Origin: Neolentinus lepideus HHB14362 ss-1
Lineage: Eukaryota; Basidiomycota; Agaricomycetes; Gloeophyllales; Gloeophyllaceae
Assembly: GCA_001632425.1 (NCBI GenBank)
Contig: KV425579.1
Span: 308,220-372,219 of the forward strand
DNA length: 64,000 nt
Reading direction: 5' to 3'
Made by a program: the position numbers and the translations under genes. Of the stretch, positions 23,685-36,853 are shown piece by piece. The stretch's first letter is position 1, and each line of letters opens with the position of its first letter. Below the pieces are notes generated by a model that did not search any database, had not been told where the DNA came from, and worked only from the letters and a program-made list of their open reading frames with translations.

Positions 23685-24852
23685 CTACAATGCATCTGCG
23701 AGACTGCCAATATCGAGCCTGTTCTTCAACAAGTCGCCTTCCTCAATCTCCTTCCGTCGCTTCACCAGCTCGTCCAAGTCCCAATTGCAACTGACGTATC
23801 TTCCACTCAGGTAGTCTTCGGATCCGCTTGTTAGGCGAACCATGGTATGACTCGCGAGCTCGACCTTGTCTTTGAGGAGAGGAACTATAGAAGGTTCGTT
23901 CGCCGCTAGCTTCGTGCTATATTGTAGAGCAATGTCAGTCAAGGAAGAGTGTTCTGTGCGAGAGCCTCTGGACGTACAGTACGCCCCCTGGGTGGATGGC
24001 GAAGACTTTCACGCCTTCCGAACCGTACTCTGCATCACCTTATGTTAGGAGGATCCGCCGATCAGAGTGTTCACGTTGACGTACCGACTTGGATGAATTC
24101 GGCAAAGCGATTTAACTGGTGCTTCGCGCTCTGGTACCCACTGGCTCCGAGGTATCGAGCCTGAGCGCCCGCGGACGACAGCAGAATGGCGTAACCCTTG
24201 GTCTCAACGAGATACTTGATGGTATGGTGAATCACATTGAATGATCCCCCTTCATAAAATGGTAAGCTTTCGGCTGTTCCCTCGTGTGTGGGCCATACTC
24301 ACTGACGCTAACGCTCTAGAATGACCTTCAGCAAAACAGAGAATGGATAATGATAGCTCGCAAATGAAGACTTACCACACTCTTCCACCAACCATCAGGG
24401 TCGCTATCTCCGATCTTTGTCCACTTCTCTAGGTAACCAGCATTTGCAACGACCACATCGATCCGCCCAAACTTCTCGATGCATTTCTTCACGCTCTCGC
24501 CCACCTGCTTGTCGTCTGTGACATCCACAGCGTACGGCTCCACAACCACGGATGATGAGGTCTTCTTCGCAGTTTCGGCTACCGTCTTCAGGTCCGATAT
24601 CGAGCGTGCGGTGATAAAGATCCCGCTGGCGCCGGCTTTGGCATAAGCGTAAACGGTGGACTCGCCGATACCTCGGCTAGCCTTATGAGAGGTATTATTT
24701 CTATTGCAAGTCGCAGTGGAGGACAAGACACTTACGCCAGTTATGTAGACAACTTTGCCTTTCGCTGCATCCTTCAGGCGGGTGTTAATGTCGATTCCAG
24801 GGTAAACATCGTGGTGTAAAGTGATCGAGGGGTTCTCTGAATGTGCAGGCAT
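23685..24852 (-). CDS. Short-chain dehydrogenase/reductase (SDR), copy B
   Basis: 294-residue paralogue of the gene at 15783-16949 with the same architecture. Exons are 24736-24852, 24376-24681, 24303-24315 (13-nt micro-exon), 24085-24249, 23978-24029 and 23685-23916. Motifs are TGASRGIG at residues 38-45 (intron 1 after Gly39), NAGYLE at 119-124, SSAG near 170 and YQSAK at 184-188. The micro-exon AGCGTTAGCGTCA encodes SVSV plus one base of Arg and is needed to connect WWKSV to RGSFNVIHH in frame. Exons 1, 3, 4 and 5 have identical lengths in copies A and B (117, 13, 165 and 52 nt), so the gene structure predates the duplication. Substrate unknown. Confidence 0.85.
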
Positions 24853-25349
24853 GTTTCTGTGTCCGAATGTCGAGAAATGGAAGCAATGTCGAGCAATGTG
24901 CACCGTGGTCTATTATATACGCCCGCTACTTCGTTCTTCCCATGTTCTATTCAGTTGTTTAGCAATCAAAAGCGTCAGCTTGATAAGCTGCCCAGGGCTC
25001 CCATGCCGCCTTGCGTCGCACAGCGGTGCCGGTCTGCTCGCATTGATGGGGCGGTTCTGAGCAGTCAGCGTTGTAAGATATCCTCAAATCATGGGGTACC
25101 GTGAACGAGGCTTCGGGACGGATGATACCATATTGGGAGTCGTAGCTCTCTTTGAGATAAATCCAATACAAATTTGTTGGGCTCAGCATGCCTTCATTCA
25201 TGTTGCAAGCCGGTAGGATTCATCATCGTCGGCTTCTGGTTTGTAAATGGACTGTGTGGATTGGAATTCCGGATCCGGAGGTCAAACGCGTCAACAAAAC
25301 CAAATACCACCTACCGCATTCACCGCGAATAGAGCCGGTGAGCTGCACC
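24853..25349. other. Divergent promoter region between SDR copy B and Dad2
   Basis: No gene is seen. A plus-strand open frame begins at 25188 and continues in frame into the Dad2 coding sequence, but its upstream part (PSFMLQAG... ) is unlike the family, so it is taken as leader. Confidence 0.45.
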
Positions 25350-25824
25350 ATGCGACCATCGGTAGCTCCGGGAAGATCAACAACCTCATCTTCGGCCAAT
25401 GCCAAGTTGCGAGAGAAGAAGAAAGAATTTCAGGCGGTCGCAGCGCTGGAGCGTGCTTCGGCTGTGTTCGCGGAACGGATAGAGGAACTGTGCCACGATG
25501 GCGAAATTATGGCCAATGCTGGGATGGGTCAGTACATACGCCTGCCCATATCGACAATAGTAGCTCAGTGTGTTATAGTGCACGGAAAGGTCCTGTCGCA
25601 ATGGGGGGATATGTTTGATATCCTCGATTTTTTCCGTAAGTGTCTCGAGCAAAACGTATAGCCACAGTTCTCATCATAATGCACCAGTATCAACGAGGGA
25701 CGCTAAACCAGAGGGAACCGAGGAGGGTGAAGCACCCTCAACAGCGTCGGGTGTCCAACTTGTTCGTATACCCCTGGAAGAGCTGCAAGGGTCGCAGGTG
25801 ACCGGAGAGCGTCCTGAACGTTGA
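25350..25824 (+). CDS. DAD2: DASH complex subunit Dad2
   Basis: Subunit of the DASH/Dam1 ring that couples kinetochores to microtubules in fungi. Exons are 25350-25527, 25579-25635 and 25688-25824, 123 residues. The conserved core is contiguous after splicing: NAKLREKKKEFQAVAALERA, then ERIEELCHDGEIMANAGMVH, then GKVLSQWGDMFDILDFFLS. This is the Dad2 heptad-rich helix pair. The C-terminal tail is acidic and poorly conserved. The Met at 25350 gives the expected short N-terminus (MRPSVAPGRS). It is convergent with the SCY1-like gene, with 145 bp between their ends. Confidence 0.88.
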
Positions 25825-25969
25825 ACGTTGAACACCAACCCACATGATCCACACATATACAATAACACGAAGTCGAAGTCCTTATATTACTATCCAACTC
25901 TGATCTCGTGGACATACTAAGCATGTAATATAGGGTATACCCAGTCTTTACCTACATCATCTGTGTCCC

Positions 25970-28900
25970 TCATTTAGCGCCAGCATTCTTTTTCTGCTCC
26001 TTCAGCTGGGCAATCCGCTAACAGGATAACGCATCAGCAATGGTTCTCCCCAACGAGATATCTTACTGTACCTGCTTCCTCTCCTCTTTCCGCCTCGCCA
26101 TCTCCGCCGCTTTTTCTTCCTTCGACATACCAACCGTACTCGGCGCGGTACTGACAGGTACAGGCGACAGCGCTCTCTTCTCGGCAGGAGCGGGAGAAGA
26201 GACTCTAGACGACAGAGGGCTCGGTGTGGCCCGTGCAGGACTCTTCATCCTACTTGTTGTGGGCCCTTTCCGGGTCTGACTCGCAGGATTTGTCTGCACA
26301 GGTGCGACTGATGTCCAAGAGCCAGATACTGTTTGGCTTGCGGATCCAAAGTCGTCCCACGACGAATCTGCCCATACGACTCTTTCAATACTTCGTATCC
26401 ACAACTGCTAGTGCTGACCTTGATTATGCGCACTCGCCATTCCATTTCTCAGACTCTGGGTGGCAACCGCGGACACAGGCTTGGGCACCGCTATCTGCGC
26501 CGGGGCAGTCTCAAAGGCACCTTCATGTCGCACAGTCAACACGAGCTCTGGGAGACCGTCCCTGTTTCACTTACTCCAGTCATCATCATCAGCATTCACA
26601 TCCATCAAGTCATCGTTGCCCCAGGGATTGCCAGCCTCGATCGAGGTAGCAGCACTCATCTCCTCCTCCAGTTCGGTGGGGAAAACCGCGACGGAAGCAC
26701 TTGCAGGTGCTTTATGCGCACCGAGCTGCATCCCCTTCGCTTTCGATGCTCCACCGAGAGCCAATGATGACGAGCGAAGAACATCTGGCGTAGAGACCAC
26801 TGCAAGGGGTGATGGACGTGTAACACTGCTGCTGCCTGACGGCTGATTTAATGTCATGGGCGGAGGAGCAGAGATCGGGCGGTCGATGCCGAGGTTCGGG
26901 GACGAGCTAATGGCTGTCTGTAGGTCCGCACTCACGAGCTGAAGACGCGTCAGCATATCGGTCAATGACAAGCTGAACCGTCACACCTTCTTGCCCAGAG
27001 ATGATATGGCCCACCCTGCCAGCGCACCCGCCGCACCAGTGGCTGAGTTAACCAGGTTGGCTTGTGCAGCTGCCGGTGGCGCCCATGGCCCTGGACCGCC
27101 AGGAAGGCCTCCAATCTCGACAATGGCTGTCTCGGGCTGCAAGATGAAAAGAAATTACCCTTATACTATCGTCTGCGGGGTATTTAACGTACCAAGGTAG
27201 CAGCGTGCGACTCTAGCTTCTTCATAAAGATTTCGATGGCTTTAAAGGCTTGATCACGGACGAGCCTGATAAGATTGGTTAGTCTCAGATCACAGAATAT
27301 GAGCGGTATTCCTACTTCTCCTTGTCAACGAGTGAAGGGCTGATGCTGGGCACTACCTTGGTGGCAAGCTCGTCCGGCTCAAAGCAGTCGATTGTAGCCA
27401 TGAATGCCATTAAGCCGGCCACACGTGCATGTTCGAAGGGGTCCTTCAATGCTCGCGAGAATGCTGGCACGAGCACCTTCCGCTTTGTGTTATAGCCTAA
27501 AGTGGGACCCAGTCTGCCCAGGAGAATGCAGGTGTTAGTTCGTATTGATGCCTCGGGGTCTGACTGCATCTTGGCAAGGTGGCGCAGGAGATCGTTGTTC
27601 AGAATCCGGTCGCTGAACTGTATAAGGTCTGAACGACATCGACGAGGCACAGATGAATGTCGAACTTACATTCGGAGCGAGCAGGATTATAGACCGGACC
27701 GTGGCTTCGCGTATCACTGCTACTGTATCGGTGAAACCAGTTTGCTATAAGAATGATCAAGATTTAGCAGTGGAAATTTTCTCTATAGCAGAAAACCCGA
27801 CCAAGTGAGGCCAGATCTTATCTGTGACGGTCTTCTTGTCCAACTTATCGGCATATTCCTCCATATGATCTATCAATGCCATACGAGTGCCTCGGTCAGG
27901 GCTGGCGAATAACTTCGTCAATGGGGCGAGGACTTGTGTCGAATAATCTGCTGAGGCGACGTTCTTGCCCATCTGTAGGACTAACGGTAAAATGGCGGCT
28001 GCAGAAGCACCACCGAACTCTAAAGCAGAGATCAGTGAGGGGAGAACACGATGACACGCGAATTCGGGCGGGAAGGAAGATGCGGATTCTTTGAGTGTGC
28101 TAGATCAAAGTCAGCTGTTCCGAGTGTCTGCTGAGACGTATACGACTAACCGTAGGAACATTCCCTTTTCCGCATCACTCGCGATATTGAAGTTGTCCAG
28201 GCCTGAGCATATTTTCACGAGATTGTTGTTAGCAAAGAAGCCAGAGCCTTCGCCGGCGGTCTCTGCCATCCCAATCTCCAAGAAACCCTTAGGTGTCAGT
28301 CGGCCCTTTGGGTTTGGGTTGAGGAGTCGCTTGAATGAAGGAAACAGTCCAGCTGGGAGAGCGCCGCGCGAGGAAGCCACGGGAGGCGGATGAGGAGGCT
28401 CGGTTGTTGGAGGCAGAGAGAAGGAGGGATTGAAGACTGAGTTGAGGAGGAGTCCAAGAGCATACCCATCTAATGCACCGGGGTCATGTCTTAGGAACGC
28501 TTAGAGACACGAAATGTTTCATTTTCACTTGATGCACTCACTCTCTCAATACTGACCATCCGCTCTTCTTCACTTCCGGAGAGGCATACTTCATGGAATC
28601 GGGCAAAGACGAGCCTATCTTGAGTGATATATTCAATTCATTGTATATTACTAACATGGATGTACTACATACATAGTACCCGCTCATGTCATCCTTGTGA
28701 TTGCTTAACGCCTCAAAACCACCTAACTTCCACTCTCCCGATGGAGAGATGAAGATGGACTGAACACGCATATTTCCGTGTGTGGATGCACAAGGGCCAT
28801 TCACAAATGCCAATGCAACCTATCGAGCAGCGTCAACAGAGCTCAAGACGTACCGAGAACTAGCACACCGATATTCTGTGCAAGCCCCAAAGCAGCCATT

Positions 28901-29325
28901 CCTCCCTTTCCTTCGCACTTTTTGAAGACCACGTCTGTAAAGAAGATCTGAGCGGACGAACGCGTTCCGTCATGATGTGGATCGTTGTATCCGTTTCAAC
29001 AGCATCCATAAACTTCAGAACATCCGGATGCCGTGTCGCCCGTAGTTTTCGAAGAGCATTCTTGGCTAAGGGTGTCGAATTCCTTTTGGATGGTCCACTT
29101 GCATCGAATTCGAACACAGACACTGGGCTCCCATCATCCTACAAATGATGCAGATAACATTCAGACATTCTGGCGAAGACTCACCCTCTTGGTACCATCA
29201 TACAATGTCCATATTTCGTTCGACCCATCGTCCACCTTTCCACCGAGCGTAAATGGGAGGTTCAGACCAGATTTTTGTACCAAAGACGAGACGGCAGCCG
29301 AGCCCAATGTCCTCAAATAATCCAT
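25970..29325 (-). CDS. SCY1-like pseudokinase (SCYL1/Cex1 family)
   Basis: 897 residues from fourteen exons: 29185-29325, 28869-29138, 28673-28819, 28542-28618, 28151-28489, 27802-28099, 27670-27744, 27316-27617, 27193-27265, 26987-27136, 26575-26938, 26419-26520, 26072-26379 and 25970-26017. The N-terminal kinase-like domain (residues about 10-260) has HGN in place of HRD and GGFE in place of DFG, so it cannot use the usual catalytic residues. HEAT repeats follow (about 330-600). The tail is Ser/Pro-rich, with WGNDDLMDV and SSWDDFG motifs and a C-terminal helix of Lys/Glu/Arg ending in KEQKKNAGAK, as in members that bind COPI coat. Known family roles are Golgi-ER traffic and nuclear tRNA export. 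Confidence 0.88.
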
Positions 29326-29537
29326 GGTCTATAGAAATACGATATAAAGACGAGCGTGCGTCAGTGCGAGGTACCGGAATTGTTGGCTATTATTAGCCGG
29401 CGGTTGGCGGGCGCTTAGCGCCCTTGTTCTTTACTAAATTCACGGTTGTTTGACTTAGTCGTGCCACCGTATTGTCTGGACGACGAGTTAATTCTATGCT
29501 TCGCTCTTTCCGTTGAGTGAGTCGAGAGCTGTCTGCA
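29326..29537. promoter_or_regulatory. Bidirectional promoter between SCY1-like and MED14 genes
   Basis: Only 212 bp separate two divergent start codons (29325 minus, 29538 plus). There is no TATA box. A CCGGCGGTTGGCGGGCGCTTAGCGCCC stretch near 29397 is GC-rich and contains the palindrome GGGCGCTTAGCGCCC. Confidence 0.5.
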
Positions 29538-32500
29538 ATGGCGACGACGGCAACCACAAATGGCACGAATGGGGTTAATTGCCACAAAACTCCCAACGCT
29601 ATCGCTGGCCCTGGGCCTTCAACTATCAATGGATTCCATGAACCATCGCAGGAGGAACTTGAGCGAGAGCTTCCCGTCGTTTACGATGGACAGGTCCCAT
29701 TGGGTGAGCTACTGTCACGAGTGGCCCAGGCCATCTACGCGGAACTGCAGGAATTGGCAGAAACGTGAGCATATGCGCGTCCTTTATCGAGACATTGAAA
29801 TTTGAGACCATGGTAGACTGCCCAATATGTCGGACACGGCGCGCAAACGAACGCTGGCAGATTGGGTGGTCAAGACCAAGAAGCAGGTTGTAAAGTTGTA
29901 TGCAGTGGTTAAGTGGTCGAGAGATGCGGACACGGTGCAGAAGGCCATGGTAAGTCGAGTCGACCAGTCTCATCTTATATTATCCTAATATGTCGCGAAG
30001 AATATCACGGCATTCCTTATGAACCAAAATCAACAATTTCTCGACACGACCGGCTCCTTGACACAAGCTAAGGACAACCTTGATCCAGCTAGGCAAGTCT
30101 GCGAACCTTCTATCGCCCCCATCTCTTCATGACGGATATAGACTCCGAAATCACGACCTTCTCACCTCCCTTGACGTCCTTACCACTGGATCTTATCGTC
30201 GACTACCTTCTGCAATCAATGTGAGAAGATATTTCGATGGCGATGTGCATTTACCAACTCTTTCCAGAAAATAATCATTCCACCCACCCCCCTAACTGAT
30301 GACCAAGTCAATGAGATCCTCGCGGACGTCGAGGATCGTATACGCTATCGCCTCCGTATGTCGGAAATAATCCCGATAGAGATATCGCGATACGTTATTG
30401 GTTAAATCCTCCGTCTAGACTCTTGAGAGCCCGTACTCATCCGTCATACAGAACGCGGTCGCGTCCGTTTCACAGCACCCAAACTCTTCGAAACATCTCT
30501 ATGTCTCAGCGGTGCCAAGAAAGAAGACGGGTGGTTCTTCGTCGACGTCGATTTTCTCTTCAAAGTGGGCGGGGACAAGACCGGCATGCAAGGTGCGATA
30601 CGATAGCAATCTGTAACTTGGCACTGCCTCACACGTAACTGCTGTTCTGACAGAATTTCCCCGTGTGCCAACGGGCGTCATGAAACGCCACATTGAGGAA
30701 GGTGTCAACGCCCAGCTGGGCATGTACGTGCCTCTTCCGCCGCCTGCGGAAGGGCAAGTACCACCCGTGCGGCAGCCACCGCGACCGCAGCTTCCGGAGG
30801 GAGTGGTAGACGCCCCGTTAGTCCGGGTGTTCAATTTCTTACGTGAGTGAGGAGTTGGGTTGTGTTTTGCGTGAACTGATGTCTAGCAGAGATGATGTCC
30901 ATGTCGTACATGCTGGAGATCCTATCGTACCAGGTGGGCCCACTTCATACTCGGTTGACACATTGCCCCTGAGCTCTTTACAGGCCCGCCGAATGTGTAC
31001 TCTAGGATGGGGGGAGTACCTCAACGTTGCAATGACTCCAGACCACAAATTGCTCACGATCTCATACTGGCTGTTCGTGTCTTGTTGTCCGTCATGATCA
31101 TCCATTTTGTAATTCAAGCCCGGTATCTTCACAGGCGAAAATCCCTTCCTAAACCTCTTCCTCCGCCTTTTAAGCCGGTACCCCTAATTGGTGGTAGATT
31201 GACGATTTCCATAGCCCGTACACGGGCACCGGCGAAGCTGGGCGGCGGTCCGGCTCGGTCGGCGAAAGATCGGATACTAGCGGAGCTGCAGCAGCGGGCT
31301 AAGCTCAATGCTGCACGACCGTCGGACGAGGTGGAGAGCATGCACTTTCAGGTCAAGTGGGAGCCTACGAATGACGGGGTGAAGAGAAATTTTGAGAAGT
31401 GCGCTTTGGGCGTCCCTGTTGCGCCCGAAGATATTGCTGTTGCGGAGGGAGAGTTGGCCGTGGTAGGTGCGCCTGTTTCAGGTCGTGGGAACTGGGTTTG
31501 ACCAGGGCTCTAGGACGCAAATGATCTAGACTTGGAGGCGTTATTGCGGAAGGCACTGTATAAACACGCCAAAGGTATCCTGAAGACGTTCCACAGGCAG
31601 CTTCGGTTACAGCCTGTGTTCGCTCCTCCTGGCGAAGTTGTACTAGTCGAGAGCGGTGAAATCTTTCCTTGCGTTATATGGAATGTGACTGATGGCTGAT
31701 ATCTTTTCAGACGATAATATTGCATTGAGGATTCATCTTTGTGCCAGCGAAGTTGTGCTTGTGGCTATAGACCTAAGGACAGGCAAACTGATCATGCGTG
31801 ATGCCAACGATCTGACTGCCGCGGGACGCTCAACCCGAGTTGCGCATCTCATGCCGAGACTTAGAGAGGTACCCTACCACCTTGTGGACGTGATACCACA
31901 GCTGCGTATCATGGTAAGCCCCTTCTGCTGAAACCTCAATACTGTAATTAATCATTACTCCGCAGACAATCACTGACCATGTAGAGCAAAAGGCTAATTA
32001 CCTTGGCCTACCCACCTACCGGCACCGGCCGTTCAAATCTGACCGTACGTTCTTTATCGACGCTGTTGTACCGATGTATGGCTAATCTATGATTAAAAGA
32101 GTTAAGCAAATTTGGCAATTCAGTTCGGGACGGCTTGTATGTCCAACTCGCCAAGTTTCAGAGTCATTATCTTGTTATCGTCATCATGGATGACGAGATT
32201 CGATACGCCCTCATTTCGGTCAAGATACACACTGAGATCTACCCAACTATGATCATGGAGGATATTGGGTGGCTGGATGTAAGGCGGATACATGGTGATC
32301 ATCTAGTGGTATCGCAGGACGACCGGATGGACCCGACGAGGGGACTGAAGCGGAAGCGTAGCATGCCAGATGCTGCAGCAGACGTTCTGCAAGGTCGGAA
32401 AATGTATGTTTACTACCCTTTGACCATGGTGACCCGCTTAGCCCCTGCAGTAACAGCATTAATCTCGAGACGCAGGTCCTTCGGGAACTGTACTCGTACT

Positions 32501-34041
32501 GCTGGTGCGTAAGCCTTTTATGACCTGCGACTGTCATTGACAGCAGTTCAGTGCGAGAGTGGCTTATATGAAAGTCGAGCAACAACTAAAACTCCGGGGC
32601 ATCCTCTACACTCACGTCAACCCGTCCGAGGGTTCGCCGGTTACTCCAGAATTGATGCACCTTCAGTCGTCACTAGCTCGCTCTGTGCCAGGGCTATGCG
32701 TCCAGTCGGCCGATATATTGTCTGGTGCTCCGGCCGCCGAGGCTGCGATGCCAAATATACGGGTCATACCTCTGAACTGGTGGTCGGAGAAGAAGGCCCA
32801 GGTAGGTCGAAGAATAGATAGTTGAGTCTCTGTATTCTGACACTCGTCTGCATTAGGTTGTTACCTGCGTAAAGCTAAAATACGTCCAGCAGCCTATGGG
32901 CAAACGAGCAGGGTCGAGTGCCGTGATACGACCGTCGAAGCGTATCATATATGATACTGAAGAAGCCGTTGTCTCATTTTTGTCTGAGGATGTGGACAAG
33001 TGCGTGGACGAGTTCCTTGAGGAATGGGCTCGCGTATCAAAGATGGTTGTCATCGCACGAGAAGGTAACGTTCGTGTCTCTACGAAAGTGTATCAGATCT
33101 TGAACCATTGTTCCTCATAGTCGGTCAGATGTCTAAAGAAAAGAAATGGCCCGACATTCGGCTGCTGTCCTTCGATTTACAAACAGTGGAGTTCGCATAT
33201 GCTGCCGTGAGTCGACTACCCACATGGGAGGCCTTCCCTTGTCCTTGTCTCATCTATATCATACCAGGACTATACGGTCTCTATTACATGCACAGATCAG
33301 CTATCTCCATCGGGAGGCACTTATGAACTTCGTTTCTCCAGAGCTAAGTATTCCGGTCTGGAAGAACGCTTTAATCCGCATGAGGATTCCGAGCCTTTCT
33401 TACGGAGTCTGCTGCGCCAGGGACGCCTTGCCTCGTCACTGCAGATGCTGGTATCCTTACTGAGGCAGACGTTACCGATTGTCATCGAGCTAGATGAAAT
33501 CCTCAAAGAGGCGTCTGAGAAGGGTCACCCTTTAGACACATTTCCGAAGGCTGTTGGGTGGTATCGGTTACTTTATGGTGATTTCAGGTGTGTATTCGTT
33601 CACAGTTGGATATAAAAGCAGGTCATCATACTTCTTCCATACAGACATGCGTTGGACTTCCGGCTAATGAAGGGGCGTCAAATCGCTGTTCTCGATGCCT
33701 CTCATTCCGTGTACGGCGGAGACTCCCTTACAAGTTCATTCTCGCTACAGAACGATCCCGGTTCACCCTCTAAACGACAGGCTGTAGGCGTGTCATCGCT
33801 TACGGGAAAGGCGGTCCAGAGAAATGATACTGGGCACGAGCTCATGGTACTTCAAGCTATTCCAGGATTTAAGGAAATTGTTCAGACAGCCGTCAAAGAA
33901 GTCGGACTTGCCACAAAGTCCAGAGGTCGCTTCGCAGCGGTCGACGTCGGTATCATATGTGATATCTCTCTCGTCCGACCGATCATCCGGAGCGTCCACG
34001 AGAAGGTCCTTCAAAGACTGCAAATACTTGGAGAAACCTGA
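29538..34041 (+). CDS. MED14: Mediator complex subunit 14 (MED14/Rgr1)
   Basis: Backbone subunit of Mediator linking head, middle and tail; acts in RNA polymerase II transcription. The model has 20 exons and 1163 residues: 29538-29764, 29817-29949, 30001-30092, 30142-30220, 30268-30400, 30452-30592, 30654-30842, 30890-30933, 30984-31072, 31135-31462, 31514-31655, 31711-31913, 31966-32044, 32100-32403, 32457-32504, 32552-32801, 32857-33064, 33121-33206, 33268-33587 and 33645-34041. The N-terminal MED14 domain is clear (VPLGELLSRVAQAIYAELQE, RKRTLADWVVKTKKQ, KLYAVVKWSRDA, LLTSLDVLTTGSYRRLP). Later regions such as LRELYSYCARVAYMKVE fit the family. The intron after exon 3 starts with GC (GCAAGT...AG), and only that donor restores the PARLRNHDLL frame. 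Confidence 0.9.
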
Positions 34042-34608
34042 TGTGGTATGCTGATGAAAGAATGGGACAGTTCGTTTACCATATTTATCGCCTGCATCTC
34101 GTCGCTTTGCTTTCACGCTTGATTAGTCCTTGTTATCGTTGTACTTATCGTGTAATCTGTATATTCTACTACGCAAAGTGCTGAATACCGCGGTCAACGG
34201 GTAGACAGACGGAGACAGTCAATAGTATGGACTTCATCGACAGCACGATAGTGGCTATTCTGACGAGACGCCTGCCGCCTGTGCTACAGATCTACTCTAG
34301 GCTCGTCCTTCCACTGACAAACGGAATGACCAGAAAGCAGCAGGCAGCCTCCTTTATAGTATACGGTCGCAAATGATGTTACAAGCACAATAGGATCTGA
34401 CCACAAATTGATGGCGGAGCCACTAGCATTTAATATTTAACACCGAGTAACTTGACCACCACCGGATTATCACACTAAATCATGGGGGAGCATGTGCGCT
34501 CATCATAAATCGGTATTGCTCGTATACATGTTGTACATCATTCATAAAGATCGTGAACAAATAGAAATGCAACCATACAACTCAGAAGGGTACCGTCGCA
34601 ACAACAGA
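34042..34608. other. Convergent 3' region between MED14 and polyubiquitin
   Basis: Holds the 3' ends of two convergent transcripts. AT-rich stretches such as AGCATTTAATATTTAAC near 34428 may be polyadenylation regions. No gene was seen. Confidence 0.45.
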
Positions 34609-36209
<1,601 letters not shown>

Positions 36210-36250
36210 TCAGCACCGTATCATCCAGTATACACTTATCAGCAACATAC

Positions 36251-36853
36251 ATTAAAGTCGTATAGAGCGATGAGTGCGATGAACGAAGGAGATGGTGGTT
36301 GGAGAGAGAGGGACCGCTGAGCAACGCACGGCCTTATCAATCACGCGATGCGTCACAGGTCACGTAACGACGCCACTCGGTCCGAAGTCGAACGGTCTCG
36401 ACTCATTCATTGACAATCAAGCTTTGTTTCACATACCCTGATAACTGAAGGTATATGCATAGGAGATTTGCTCCAGAGTTGTAGACTTGTCAACCGTACA
36501 GGGTTCCTGATGTTCAGTTCCAGATTCGGTGAAATTCTATGACAAACTCGAGTCTGGAGCCGCAATCTAACACGTCAATGCGTACGAGGAGACTCTCATA
36601 TCATCTCTAGGGGTGTTGCGTTGGGTATATATACCTACTTCGACAAATCGACATCAACCATCCGCTCTGGCGTATACACCATTGCTAGTATCCCCTAGGA
36701 TCTCCGAGTTGCGCCTATTCCCGTGAGTGTACATCAGGCGGGACATTGTTCTCACCACCAGTTCGCTGAGTTTATCATTCTATTCTAGCTTATACAAATA
36801 CCCTCACGTTCGTGTGCATATGATCATACATATCGCCTTACAGGCCGATCGCA
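36251..36853. promoter_or_regulatory. Divergent promoter region, polyubiquitin and F-box gene
   Basis: Region between two divergent genes. GTTGGGTATATATACCTAC near 36613-36630 is a TATA-like palindrome oriented suitably for the F-box gene. A 5'-UTR intron for that gene is possible (GTGAGT at 36723, CTATTCTAG ending 36788). A CACGTAACGACGCCAC stretch lies near 36361 on the ubiquitin side. Confidence 0.5.

Noticed and set aside
29338..29640. Extra start exon for MED14 upstream of 29538
   Set aside because: The 212 bp spacer is needed for two divergent promoters and holds no in-frame ATG with splice signals.
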